Shown: positions 31,950 to 43,009 of the stretch, piece after piece
How the letters are laid out: each line of letters begins with the position of its first letter
How positions within the stretch are numbered: position 1 is the first letter of the stretch
Assembly: GCA_024114885.1 (NCBI GenBank)
Contig: CP099423.1
Coordinates: 1,240,001 to 1,304,000 of the forward strand
Source: Septoria linicola
Taxonomy: Eukaryota > Ascomycota > Dothideomycetes > Mycosphaerellales > Mycosphaerellaceae
Direction: 5' to 3'
DNA: 64,000 bases
The notes under the pieces: model-generated
What the model was told of the DNA's origin: nothing
The model's database searches: none
Seen by the model: the letters and a program-made list of their open reading frames with translations, nothing else
Translations under genes and position numbers: made by a program

Positions 31950-32816
31950 TCACGCGAGTCCTGAGATAACAGCGGCTGGGCTTTCAGGAACGACCACCCT
32001 CACTATATTGTCGGGTCCCACTTTGAACTCCGCCTGATACAGCGCAGTGATAACCACAAATATCATTGAGATCGTGACCGTCATGACCATCATGACAAAG
32101 GCACTCACAATGTAGCCCAGGTCCTCGGAGACATGGTCCTTGACCAGCAGCGAGTCGTCCAGGTCGACGTTCAGGTGGACGGTCCTGCAATTGTCCACCA
32201 AGATGTTCTGTCGCGTCTCGAGCATAGCGGTCCAGTCTTGGTCACATGTCATATATCGCACAGAGTCTGTATCGCCGTAGATCCCTTCTTTGAGGACGCG
32301 GCGCTTCAGGGATTCCCAGTCTTGCAGCAGGTCCTCTCTGTCAATCATCCACTTTGGGTCGTAAATGCTCGCGAAGTCCAGCCTCAGGCTCCATCGTCTG
32401 TCCCTACCACAAACTTGATCATGGAGTTGCAGGAAGGGCATTTCTGCTTCTAGATCGTGGGAGAGTTCGCGGTCCGACATAACGATCAGAGGCGCCGTGT
32501 GGAACAAGATGTGGAGGAGACGACAACCGGGTGGCGCCGGACGAGGGCTGAGCTCCAGGAGAGTGTGCTGCAGGAGTCCGCCGTATGCGATGATGGGCGG
32601 ATCGATATGCATCCACTCCTCGTACACCATCAGCCTGATCTCAAACGGCAGATTCATGAACTCTGTCATTCGCCTGCTTCCTGGCGTGGTGTTCTCCGTT
32701 GAAGGCAGCTTGGACTCAATAGCTGCACTCAATGACAGAAATGCATTACCAGTCATATCTTTCCCAGATCCTACGCTGGCCTCCTCACTCGGTGAACGTG
32801 CCTGTGTCGAAGTCAT
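31950..32816 (-). CDS. F-box-like hypothetical protein with C-terminal membrane span
   Basis: 288 aa from MTSTQARSPSEE; the frame stays open upstream to 32948, but that part looks like leader sequence. MTEFMNLPFEIRLMVYEEWM resembles the LPxEIRxxIY start shared by F-box-like and 2EXR-type fungal proteins. Near the C-terminus a hydrophobic stretch (GYIVSAFVMMVMTVTISM and onward) should span a membrane, leaving a short tail. A membrane anchor is unusual for an F-box protein. No substrate or pathway can be inferred. Confidence 0.55.
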   Translation of the reverse strand: MTSTQARSPSEEASVGSGKDMTGNAFLSLSAAIESKLPSTENTTPGSRRMTEFMNLPFEIRLMVYEEWMHIDPPIIAYGGLLQHTLLELSPRPAPPGCRLLHILFHTAPLIVMSDRELSHDLEAEMPFLQLHDQVCGRDRRWSLRLDFASIYDPKWMIDREDLLQDWESLKRRVLKEGIYGDTDSVRYMTCDQDWTAMLETRQNILVDNCRTVHLNVDLDDSLLVKDHVSEDLGYIVSAFVMMVMTVTISMIFVVITALYQAEFKVGPDNIVRVVVPESPAAVISGLA

Positions 32817-34564
32817 GGTAGATGTGTGAGATGTACTTGCAAAGACTTTGACACAAAAGTATTGCATCTCGCATTTCACACCCAGTGGACGATAACACAG
32901 TGGTTCAACGCCAAGACGCACGGTACGCACGTGGGAAAAGCATACCACTGGCTCCCAGGTATCTCAGGCACATATTTGCTGAGCTTCAGTAGTATCAGGA
33001 CCCTCGGACACTGTGAGTTGGTCGGAGACAGAGTTGCGCAGCCAGTGTGATCGCTCGCAGTCTGGACAGGCAGGAGCTCGCTAATAGGGCACTAACATTT
33101 AATGTTCTTGTCACGTCTGCACAAAAGGATTGTGAAGCCCATCATGAGAAGGCTCGAGAAGGGGAAGAATGCTGGGAAAAGGCTTAGTGTCTCCTCCAAA
33201 ATTTTGTCAAGGCTCGCAAGCTCCTGCAGCGTCCAACAAGAAGTCAAGATAGAGTTATTGAACATCCCGAGCCAGCCACGTCACGACGAAATGGCGAGAT
33301 CGATTCATCTTGCAATGCCCATTCCAGGCATAGTCGACAGATCGGCGCCCGAGCAAGATGTCCCAGCGGCATCCGCGCAAGGCGTGGTCGTTCGCGTATA
33401 GCACAACGCCCGAGGTTTTCCATCCTGAGAGAGCATAGGCTGATATATCGCCGGTGCATCCTTATCACAAGGATGCGCTAGCCAGACTGCAATTCGTCAA
33501 CGTCATGAGTGATCACATTCAGCGCGACGCCAGCCAGATGTAATGGGTGGCCGCTAGCACAAGACGAACGTCTGGGGCTGACGAAACACTGAGGTTGCCA
33601 GAACAAGTAAGACTCGCACATGCTCGCAACGTTGCCGACGACTGGCAGGCTGTATCAAAGACTAGCTGCTGTTCAGCGACTGGATGACCTCTACCTCCAG
33701 CATAGCATCGCGAATATCCTGGTAGACTTGACATCTGGTCAGCACGCCAAGGCAACGGCACAGTGCTTCCGAGCAGTCGCAGCAGCGAGACGACGATGAT
33801 CGTACAATCACAGCTCGAATCCTACGAGATGTCGCTGTAAGCTACCTGTAATTCGTTCAGATCACTGCTCTGCAAAAACTAAAATAGGGCAGCAGTCAGC
33901 ATAACTTTTGCCAAGACACACATCGACCAGCTTCATCCCTTCACACCACTCCCGGCCCAAGCTCTTGACAGCAAGATCGCGAGCTTATGCTCCAACTCTA
34001 AATACCCTCTGTACAATCCTCAGCCCTGGCTCACCCTTTACCTGGCGAGAATATTCTTGCGTACACCACGTGCATCGCATGGACGCCCTGCTTGATGTGC
34101 GTCATGGCATAGCCCATCTCACCACTTCCATCAACAGCCGTCTGCAAGAATCATTTGGCTTATAGGCAGCTACTTTCATAGGGTACCACCTCAATAGCCT
34201 GGCTTATGCACGCTTCTGAGTCATCCGGCTTCGAGACATGGAGAGCTGGGATAAGCACCACTCAGCAAGAAGAATAAGCAAGTCTTGGTGTTTCATACCC
34301 ATGCGTTAGCATTTATCATCGACTTGTCTTTGTCAACGGCGATCCACGCTCCGTGCGGCGGACGACTGGAATCCGAGGCATACGACGTATGGCCTCGATA
34401 CTCCGGATGCGCTAATCATTATGTCGAGGCGGAGAAAGGTACAAGAAGGGTGATGTCGACTGATCGTCAGAGGATCCTCAGCAAGCAAAGCGACAGTCAG
34501 TTCCCGCACCACAAACATCCACATCTCGTCCAATTTACAGCAGCCTACCTACAGCACCATCGCC
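32817..34564. other. Gene-poor region upstream of the secreted protein gene
   Basis: A basic 99-codon frame at 33102-33401 and an 80-codon minus frame at 33519-33761 occur, but neither has motifs or support. The last 300 bp should be the promoter and leader of the secreted protein at 34565. Confidence 0.45.
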
Positions 34565-34953
34565 ATGCAGTTCAAGCTCATCATCGCCGCGCTCGCCTCC
34601 TTGGCTATCGCCGCCCCAGCTCCAGCACCAATGCCAATGGTATGCTTCGTAGCCTACACTCCCCTCAATACATACTAACATCCCTTCAGGAAGGCGCACC
34701 TCTCATGGTCCGCGAAGAACAAGCCCAGCAGGCCCAACAAGCCCAGCAGGCTCAGCAGGGTGCTCAAGTCCAGCAAGGTGCCCAGGCACAACAAGGCGAC
34801 CAAGCAAAGCAAGGCGACCAGTACTACGTCGATCCACGATACTGGAACTACAATGGATATGGATATCGAGGCTACGACTACCGTCTCCAGGGCTACGGCT
34901 ACGGAGGCAGGACCTGTTATGATTACTATCGTCAGCAATATGTCTATTGCTAG
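34565..34953 (+). CDS. Small secreted Gln- and Tyr/Gly-rich repeat protein
   Basis: Exons 34565-34639 and 34690-34953 flank a 50-nt intron (ACTAAC branch, CAG acceptor) and encode 112 aa. The first exon is a signal peptide (MQFKLIIAALASLAIAAPAP) ending in an Ala-Pro tract. The mature part has repeated AQQ and GxQxxQ units (AQQAQQAQQ, GAQVQQ, GAQAQQ, GDQAKQ). A Tyr/Gly-rich tail follows (YWNYNGYGYRGYDYR). The protein ends with two Cys (TCYDYYRQQYVYC). No enzyme fold is expected. It could be a cell-wall or matrix structural peptide or an effector; the context gives no help. The intron sits just after the signal peptide, typical of exon-shuffled secreted proteins. Confidence 0.7.
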
Positions 34954-37038
34954 TCGTCCCCCAAAATCAATTGGCTGCCTCTGCTGCACTTTGAAAGAAG
35001 TGTGGTGGTTAGTAGGGGAAGATTGCGCTGCAAAGACTGTCCTGAGGTGGATGTTTGGTGAGCTGAGGAGAGGGGACACGTTCAGCGAGGACAGAGGATC
35101 GTTTCTTTGTGAGGGAGATGATGAGAGAGACAGATCCGGACACAGTCGCTGACGAGTTTATGAGAAATGTATGAGAGTGTGTAATGAACTTATAATTGAT
35201 TTCTGCCTATCTCTCCTTCGTCCCGCTGTCGCTCTTGCGAGCAGTCGTTGTTCAGTTCGCGATCGAGGTGGATACGAGGTGGCGTGGTGTGTGCAACAAA
35301 GCGGAAGCGATGGGCGTTATTGCGAATCCTTTGTGCTGGTTAGAAGTTAGACCGCCAATCATGCTGGCAATGGGACATTGCAACACTCACCATGCTTCAT
35401 CGATATAGCTCTGCTCGCCGATATGAGCATATCCCCCGTTGTCGCCCTGCTTAGTGGCATGGTCGTCAAGCAAGCTGCGGAGCTACATGGCCCTGGACCG
35501 CTTGCGCTTCTGGCACCCCGCTGCGTGCTCGGTCAAGCTATCTCTGCCGGTAATGGCGTGGTGATTGATGAGCTTGCGGAGTGCAATTACGCTCAATACC
35601 AGCCTGGCCCGCCATCACTCGACTGTCTCTGCTTCCCCTTGGTGTCATTGGATGGACGCTTTCGTTCCAAGAGGCCCTGGGAGCGCTCGGTGGTGGCTTC
35701 GGCGATGGAGCAGGCCACAAGGCAGGCCATGACCGCTTTTGCGACTTGTTGAGCTTGTGCAGCTGGCATGATGAGCTCGAGATTGGTTGCTGTTCGTGGA
35801 GAGTCGCTCAACCGAGTCTGGTCGTATGGGTTGCGGTTGTGAGTGGTTGTTGGCAGTGGCTCAGGTGCTGAGTGGTAGGACTCGAGGCAAAGTAAATGGG
35901 CTGCAGAGAAAGTGAATAGTGACGAAAGCTAATGCAGGACTGGACAGCACAAATAAGAAATCAGCAGCGTGTCTAGAAGATCTGCAACTTATTCTCGCGA
36001 CCAGCGGTGCTCCGCTCTGTGTGGTCTATCGATGAATCGCCACTAACATGGCAGTGTCTACGATGCTACAGTTTGATCAACAGGACGGAGGCCGAGCTGA
36101 TACTAGCATAGTAGTCTCTCGAACTGCTGGGCAGCAGCAGCTGTAGCGCGGCATAGCTTTGCGTTTGACGCTAACCGACGCCAATTACCTGCGCGTCCCG
36201 TCGGCAATGCCTATGGTACGCCGGTATGCTGGAAGCAACACTCGATCGCTCGTGACTGACCTGATCTGAAGCTTCTATTAGCATCAATTGGTAGCACATA
36301 TGCTTCCTGCACCAGGCATATCCACCAGCGGCACTTGTAACAAGTGGAAATCGTCATGTATCGTTGAGACGACGCGACTCAGGGGCTTCACGACACAGCT
36401 CACGGCGACCAGATCTGATGGGCGGCTGGCATCGTGCATCGATGTGTCCTTCTTGTCAGACTACTCCACCAGCTTCGACGAGAAAGCCCATGTCATACGT
36501 CTGCCAGCAAGTATAGGACGGCCAGTCGTTGGCTATGGTAACGCTACCAAATCGACCTATGCTACAGCAGCACTACTGCAGACTGCGTAGCATAGCAGCG
36601 CTAACTAAGCAACACTGAAGGCAGCCCGCTGATGTGAGTGTCGCTCACAGTGCCTGACGTGATCGATCCCGTGCTCAGTCCTGCCGCTCAGATGTCAGCA
36701 AGTGAAGCATTCGATTTCGCGTCACGCGCGTCCCGTCCTTCACTTGCGTTCCCACTCACTGTTTCCCACCGGTCGAAACTCGTGATCTTGTTTCCAAGAG
36801 TCATCTCCTGGTCATTGCTTCTGCATCGCACAAACTATTTCGCACCCACCACCACCCACCATCAACAGTTGTTCCTCGACCCATAGTACTCGACCCGACA
36901 GTTGTTTCTTGGTTAACAGTACTCGATCCGCCTCCCAACAACGACTAAACTTCACCGCCGCCATCACTGTCGCCGCTAGTTGCAGTCTTCGATCCATACC
37001 ACAGCCCCTCGACCACCAATCAAACATCATCAACCACC
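34954..37038. other. Gene-poor region with a tandem duplication before the C2H2 gene
   Basis: About 2.1 kb. Overlapping frames at 35378-35752 (plus) and 35593-35811 (minus) are each coding-like by composition, but without motifs, and cannot both be real. A 33-bp tandem duplication at 36866-36931 is listed separately. Confidence 0.45.
36866..36931. repeat. 33-bp tandem duplication upstream of the C2H2 gene
   Basis: 36866-36898 and 36899-36931 both begin CAGTTGTT and share AGTACTCGA; 24 of 33 positions match. It lies 108 bp before the start codon, probably in the leader or core promoter. Confidence 0.7.
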
Positions 37039-37992
37039 ATGTCGTTCCCCTGCTCTCTGTGCGACAAAGTCTGCGGTTCTGGACCAGGTCTAGTCTCCCA
37101 CGAGAAGTGGCACAGGGGTGTCAGCAGCAAGAGCGTCGACGCACCACCCTCGGAACGCACCAAAGCTCGCCAGGCGAAGGAAGGGTTAGTAAATGTTTCG
37201 CAGTGAATTAAAACTCCACTAACAGTATGATATAGTACCGGCCCACAGCTCAGCAGTGCTACAACTCCTGCTCCTGCTGCCCCAAATGCTGCTATCACTG
37301 TCGGAGACGGTGAAGAGTCTTCTGGCCTGTCCGATCCACCAACCATGTCGCCGGTCAAGATCATCCCATCGCCAGGCCCTCTCCAAGCACGCAACAAGTC
37401 CAAGGCACCAGAGCTCCCCAAGCTGGACGGTCTCAGCCTCGCCCGAAACAAGGAGGCCACATTGCCAGTAGACAAGTCGGAGAAGACAAGCAAGGATTGG
37501 GGCAAGACTCACCCATTCTACGACCGTGCTCAGGAGTACAAGGCTCTCCCACCGGCCGATTTCCTCCGCCTACCAGTCGCCAAGCGACTCAAGTACCAGA
37601 CGTGGTACGACGTAGCCCTCAACGAGCAGGAGAAGTATGCTCAAGGCCAGGTGCAGCTGGCCAAGATGAACAAGGAGAGAGACTTCGACTCCGACGATTT
37701 GCTGAAGTCCATGCGCGGCCGTAGATACCAGTGGAACCAGATGACCGTCAAGTGGAACGGAGAGTACATTGAGGGAGTGAAGCAGGGTCTCGTGACCGAC
37801 GCAGAGGAGATCGGTGTCTCCAAATTTCTTGCAAAGCGTTCGCAGGAGGTTTCGGTTCTCATCAGCCCAGAGTTGGCTGATCCCAAGGTGAAAGAGGCCA
37901 TCAAGAAGGCCCTCGACGAGGCGGACTTGGCGGGATTGGTCGGAGAAGAGGTCGACCAGAAGGTGAAGGCCGCCATCGCGGCAGCCAAGTAG
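37039..37992 (+). CDS. Single C2H2 zinc-finger protein of unknown function
   Basis: Exons 37039-37184 and 37236-37992 (51-nt intron with ACTAAC) encode 300 aa. The N-terminus has one classical finger, CSLCDKVCGSGPGLVSHEKWH (C-x2-C-x12-H-x3-H; quoted parts CSLC and HEKWH), only five residues from the start. After a Pro/Ala-rich linker comes an aromatic helix-rich domain: WGKTHPFYDRAQEYKALPP, KRLKYQTWYDVALNEQEKYA and GRRYQWNQMTVKWNGEYIEG. The C-terminus is a charged helix (KEAIKKALDEADL, VDQKVKAAIAAAK). A single finger near the N-terminus is unlikely to give sequence-specific DNA binding alone. The family is not known to me. A tandem 128-bp repeat array begins just downstream. Confidence 0.75.
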
Positions 37993-38059
37993 ATCTTTGT
38001 GTGCGAGGTAGTTTCCTGCGAGCGCATGAGCGCTGTGCCCACGAGGGCGCAGCTGCGCC

Positions 38060-38605
38060 AAAATGAAGGGACGATTGGATTTGGAGAACGATTCCCAAAT
38101 TCTGTCATGTAAGCATACTAACCGGTGATTCACAGTGTGCTCTCTCCGGACTGAGGACCTCCATGCCGTCTGGAGCAGATATGCCGAGCAAACGCAAATC
38201 CGGAGCCTTGGAGAACAATGCCTATAATCTTGCTAAGTGAGCATGCTGTGGAGTGATATACGGTGCAGTCTCACCAGATTGAAGGACTCCGTGCCATCCA
38301 AAGCAGATATGCCGAACAAAATCAGCCCTGGAGCTTTGGAGAATAATGCCTGTAATCTTGCTAAGTGAGCATGCTAAACACTGATGTACAGTGTCATCTC
38401 TCTAGATCGAGGGGCTCCATGCCACCTAGAGCAGATATGCCGGGCGGAAGAAGATTTGGAGCATTGGAGACTGAAGCCTATAAATAATCCCAAGTGAGCG
38501 TGTTAACCTGCGATTAACAGTGTCATCTCACCAAATCCAAGCATTCCACGCCACCCGCAGCAGATGTGTGGAGCAGACCAGACGTCTAGGAAAGGGAGAC
38601 AGTGT
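38060..38605. repeat. Degenerate tandem array, period 128 bp, about four units
   Basis: Landmarks GTAAGC (38109), GTGAGC (38237), GTGAGC (38365) and GTGAGC (38494) are spaced 128, 128 and 129 bp. Within each unit the same order recurs: GTRAGC-RTRCTAA, TGAT, ACAGTGT, a CTCCATGCC-like word, GAGCAGATATGCC, TTGGAG and CTATAATCTTGC-like ends. Units differ at many positions but almost without indels. A partial unit precedes the first landmark. In three of four units the first 27 bases have donor-, branch- and acceptor-like signals. The array starts under 120 bp after the C2H2 gene stop. Confidence 0.85.
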
Positions 38606-39175
38606 ATAATGTCTCTCTACTCTCTGTTCCGGCCAACCCACTGCGCCAACCACAGCGGATCCAGAGGAGATTGTGACAGCACCTGTCTGCAGAGAGCAGT
38701 TGGCCTAGTTTGAATTGTTGAATACGCTTACTTGATATTCTACGGTCAGCCTCTCTATCCTCCACGCAGATTCCATGCCACTCAGCATACAGACAGTGAG
38801 CATGATCAGCATTTCAGTAAGACGGGAAGTCGCGGCCTATGCTCTCCAGCAGGAATAAGAACACCAAGCCGCCGCAAGCGCAGATGGATTGGGTCAAGCA
38901 GGTTCGATAATGCAGAGCGGTCCCTTCTAGTATTATGATTGTGAGGAGTACACCCACGTCTTCAGGAAGGGACGAAGGTCAGAAGCTTTTCTTGGCAACT
39001 GCAACCCTGGAAAGTGAACGGATCACAATGTGACCACATCAACGAGGGGCTCACTTTCGCCCACTAGTTAGCTCTACACCAAGAAACAACTTAGTTGGCT
39101 ATTCACCGCCACATAAACACAGCACAGCTCTTTCTTCACTTCAACACATTTGGACAATTTCGGAGTGCTGACACC
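38606..39175. other. Intergenic region upstream of Rab GDI
   Basis: No gene recognised; the last part is the leader and promoter of the GDI gene. Confidence 0.5.
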
Positions 39176-40699
39176 ATGGAAGAGATTGCACCAGAATACG
39201 ACGTGGTCGTGCTCGGCACTGGCCTGACAGAATGCATCTTGTCGGGTGTTTTGTCTGTCAAGGGCAAGAAGGTGCTGCACATGGACCGAAATGACCACTA
39301 CGGCGCTGAAGCTGCTTCGCTGAACCTGGAGGCCATGTACAAGCGATATGGCAACTACGAACAGGGTACGGAGCCATGGAAGAAGTACGGACGTGCCAAC
39401 GACTGGAACATCGACCTGGTGCCTAAGCTGCTGATGAGCAACGGCGAGCTCACCAACATTCTGGTCTCGACCGACGTGACGCGGTACATCGAATTCAAGC
39501 TGGTGGCAGGAAGCTACGTGCAGCAAGGCAATGGCGCAAAGGCTACTGTGGCCAAGGTGCCTAGCAGTGCTGCTGAGGCGTTGAAGAGTCCGCTGATGGG
39601 CCTCTTCGAGAAGCGGAGGGCAAAGAACTTTTTGCAGTGGGTTGGCGAGTTTGACGAGAACAACCCAAGCACGCACAATGGTATGCATGACACCGAGAAG
39701 AGCTGAGATGAATGTCTGGAAACTGACTGTGATCGCAGGCATGAACCTCTCGCAGACCACGATGAAGCAGGTGTACGACAAATACGGCCTCGAAGCCACG
39801 ACTCGCGATTTCATTGGCCACAGCATGGCTCTCTACCCGACAGACGACTATGCAGAGAAGAAGGGCGAGGCGAAGACCTGCGTGGAGCGCATCCGACTCT
39901 ACGTAAACAGCATGGCTCGCTACGGAAAGAGCCCATACATCTACCCTCTGTACGGCCTAGGAGAGCTGCCCCAGGGTTTCGCCCGTCTCAGTGCCATCTA
40001 CGGAGGAACATACATGCTCAACGCAAATGTCGACGAGATCAAGTACGAGGGCGGCAAGGTGTCCGGCATCAAGGCGACTATGAAGGAGCGAGGAGAGGAG
40101 GGCGAGGGCATGAAGTTCGAGACCAAGTGCAAGCAGATCATCGCAGACCCGTCATACTTCTCAGACAAGGTCCGCATTACTGGATACTTGATCAAGGCCA
40201 TCTGCATCTTGAAGCACCCAATCGACAAGACCGATGCCAACACGGATTCGCTCCAGTTGATCATTCCACAGTCGCAAGTTGGCAGGAAGCATGGTATGTT
40301 GACGATGCACTGCAATTTGCTTATTTTGAAAATCGCTAACAGACACCAGACATCTACATCGCCATGGTATCCTCGAACCACAACGTCTGCCCCAAGGGCT
40401 ACTACATCGCCATTGTCAGCACCATCGCCGAAACCGACGCAAACCACCACCTCGAAATCCAACCAGGTCTCGACCGACTGGGCCAGATCGAGGAGAAGTT
40501 CATGGGCAAGCCAATCCCACTCTACGAGCCGATCGCGGACGGAAAGGAAGACCAGGTATTCATCAGCAAGTCCTACGACGCCAGCTCTCACTTCGAGAGC
40601 ATGACTGCCGATGTCAGAGACCTATACCAGAGAATCGCAGGCGAGCCTCTTGTCGTGGAAGGTCTGAAGGATGGGCAAGGTCTGGAGACGGCCGAGTAG
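39176..40699 (+). CDS. GDI1: Rab GDP-dissociation inhibitor
   Basis: Exons 39176-39680, 39739-40293 and 40350-40699 (introns 58 and 56 nt) encode 469 aa, the usual GDI length. The N-terminal FAD-like fold signature is YDVVVLGTGLTECILSG, followed by VLHMDRNDHYGAEAASL. The Rab-binding platform shows YIEFKLVAGSYV. The central block SPYIYPLYGLGELPQGFARLSA is highly conserved in GDI. GDI extracts prenylated GDP-bound Rab GTPases from membranes and delivers them to donor compartments. The absence of the long REP-specific insertion supports GDI rather than Rab escort protein. Confidence 0.95.
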
Positions 40700-41702
40700 A
40701 TGCTCGCTACGCAGTAGAGTGAAGACTATGCGAACGACTCGACTGCTGTCTTCGTGCAAGCAGAGCGGGTGTCCGAGCAGCTAGCTGTCCGTCTGTCAGT
40801 CCTCTCCACGAGTCCACGATGACGCGTGCCTGGATAGCGCGAAGCGCGTGTTATGAGATTATACCAATAGCCAGACAATGATGAAAGCCCCTTTATAGAT
40901 CAGTAACGATCCTTGAGCTCTGTGTCCGGACATCTTGAGTGTAACAAAGTCAGTATCAGTGACCTGCTTCCTGCCGGACGGTTCGTGTTCGATACTGTGC
41001 TAGTCTTTGTGTTGCAAATGTCGACTGGGGGCGCTTTCGGCGCCTTGGTGCACATCACAGCATCGAGAGCGACGGTCCGTCCGACTATGGACGCTGAGTT
41101 CACCTGCCGCCGCTATGGTAGCCTTCTGCTCTGGCCAAGAGAAAGTATCCCGTGCTATATGACGACTCTCTTTGACCGAGCAGGCATCACGGCAACTCGC
41201 TCTGCTTGTGGCAGCTTGGTAGATACTATGTCTCTGAAGCGCAACAGCCTGAGATCAAGAGGAAATGCCTCACAGATAGGAAGTAAAGTCTGTTTGTTTG
41301 AAAAGGTGAAATGGTATCTCAGGTTTCGCTCCATGCCTCATCAACTATATACAACTCGCCACCGCCTTGGTCGAAAAAGATGCACCGCTGGAAAGAAGCA
41401 TCCCACTGCCCAAACGGAATATCCAATCATGCGAAGCACATGCAAAAAGTGCTGTCTTCAATGAAGCCTTGTGACAAAAGCCTCGCCATCTAAACAGGTC
41501 CTGCCTCTTGTGACGCAGCGGATCGTCGTCATGGTCGCCGCCGCCGCCAACGTCTATACCTTCCGGACCCTTCAAGGATGGCGATACTGTGATGATGCAG
41601 AGAGAGATTTCCTGCTCTCGAGTATTCGTGAATTCGTTCGGGTCGTATGATGTCGCTCAAAAAGGTGTGATAAGATGCGCAATTTGCCTCAGATAGGTGA
41701 AA
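40700..41702. other. Intergenic region GDI / RING gene
   Basis: Convergent 3' regions. A 183-codon plus frame (40913-41464) and a 76-codon minus frame (41345-41575) were seen but show no motif. Confidence 0.45.
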
Positions 41703-43009
41703 TCAACGACGTTGGCCAGCTTCGAGATCGCTGGCTGTCACTGGGACTTGCTCGATAGGGCCGTGTTCTTGACTCTGTCTGCTTCGTCTTTCGAAGCGAG
41801 GTAGTGATACGTTCGGCATGCGTGATCTCCATGTCCGATTGTTTGGTTCTGCTTGAATGGCGGGATCCTGATAGACGTCCCGTTCTCGCCGTGCAAGTTC
41901 CGCTGCTGCGGGTGTGGGCTGCTCAGCACGTGTGGTATCACTGACGAAGAAACGAGGCGATGCAAACAACATGCGGGGTCGGAAAGACATGCCATGTCGC
42001 CAGACTGGTGCTGGCTCCTGTGGCAAGACTCCGTTTCGAGCCCGACGGCCGGCAGCTATGGTTTGATCTCCCTCTTCAGGGCGGACCTTCGGTACGTAGT
42101 AATCGGCCTTGCAGAGGGGGCAGCAAGCTCTTCGGCTCGTGAGCCAAGGATCGACGCAAGGTCCGTGGAAGGCGTGGCCGCATGTAAGTCCTCGAACATC
42201 ATCATCGTCCTCGAGCGTATCTAGGCAGATCGCACATGTGTCACCAGGCGCGGCGAGCATCTCAGGTGGTGCAGCCGTGGCTATAGGGTCATCCTCGTCC
42301 TCCAGTGCAGTCGCCGCCGAGTTGTTCCGGTCGACACTCTTCCTTCGTGCATGTTCCATCTCCTCTACCGTCATCTTTTCCGGAACCTTTTCTCCGCTGG
42401 CGTTGGCCTCTGGCTTAGCCGGGTCTGATACCGCTTGCGCATGATCCTGCTGCGCCAGACCAAGTGCCGTCTCTGGTCGCGCGGTCTCAACAGAGTGCTT
42501 GCCAAATGTCTCGACCACGCCTTCCTCGTCCCTCAGACTACCTGGTCGACTGGGTTGCGCAGTAACACCACCCTCGGCTGAAAGTCCTTGCGCCTCGCGG
42601 GATGATCGCCATGTTTTGTACTTGGTCAACGGGAAGCGCTCATTCACATCTTCCATGGACATGAGCTTCTTCTCCCCCCGTCTTCTCCTTTGCTGCGGCA
42701 TTTGCGTAAGATCAATGGGTTCGCCATTCTCATTGAGCGCACGTGCAGCGCGGTTCCGTTGGTTATATCTGAAGCAGTATTTTACGCCGACAATGATCCT
42801 GGAAGTGACTTACAGTTAGCGTCATGCGAACAATGGCAAATCCTCGGAAGTCGACGGAGACGGCAAGCATACCATAGGTTAGTGAACACTACGCCGAACC
42901 CCAGGGCAACGAAGAACAAAAGAGGCGAGCTGGTCGGCCCTCCTCCATTGTTCTGGTTGGTGCCGCCGGTGGGCGTGGGCATGGAGCCCGTGGTAGTGGT
43001 AGACGACAT
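41703..43009 (-). CDS. Membrane-anchored RING-H2 E3 ubiquitin ligase
   Basis: Exons 43009-42873 and 42798-41703 (74-nt intron with GCTAAC) encode 410 aa. A Thr/Gly-rich N-terminus (MSSTTTTGSMPTPTGG) precedes one membrane span at about residues 28-55, completed by the splice junction (GVVFTNLW-IIVGVKYC). A basic QQRRRRGEKK segment follows. A RING-H2 finger at about 234-275 has CAICLDTL, GLTCGHAFHGPC and CCPLC in ATL-like order. The C-terminal region is disordered. Such proteins ubiquitinate substrates at endomembranes; the substrate is unknown. Confidence 0.85.

Noticed and set aside
32817..32948. N-terminal extension of the membrane-anchored F-box-like protein
   Set aside because: Open by chance; the sequence before MTSTQARS lacks protein-like conservation and looks like leader.
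38060..38605. CRISPR-like array
   Set aside because: Units are contiguous 128-bp diverged tandem copies without short identical repeats and unique spacers, and the organism is a eukaryote.
40913..41464. 183-codon plus-strand frame downstream of GDI
   Set aside because: No motif, no splice structure, and composition like random frames; lies in a convergent 3' region.
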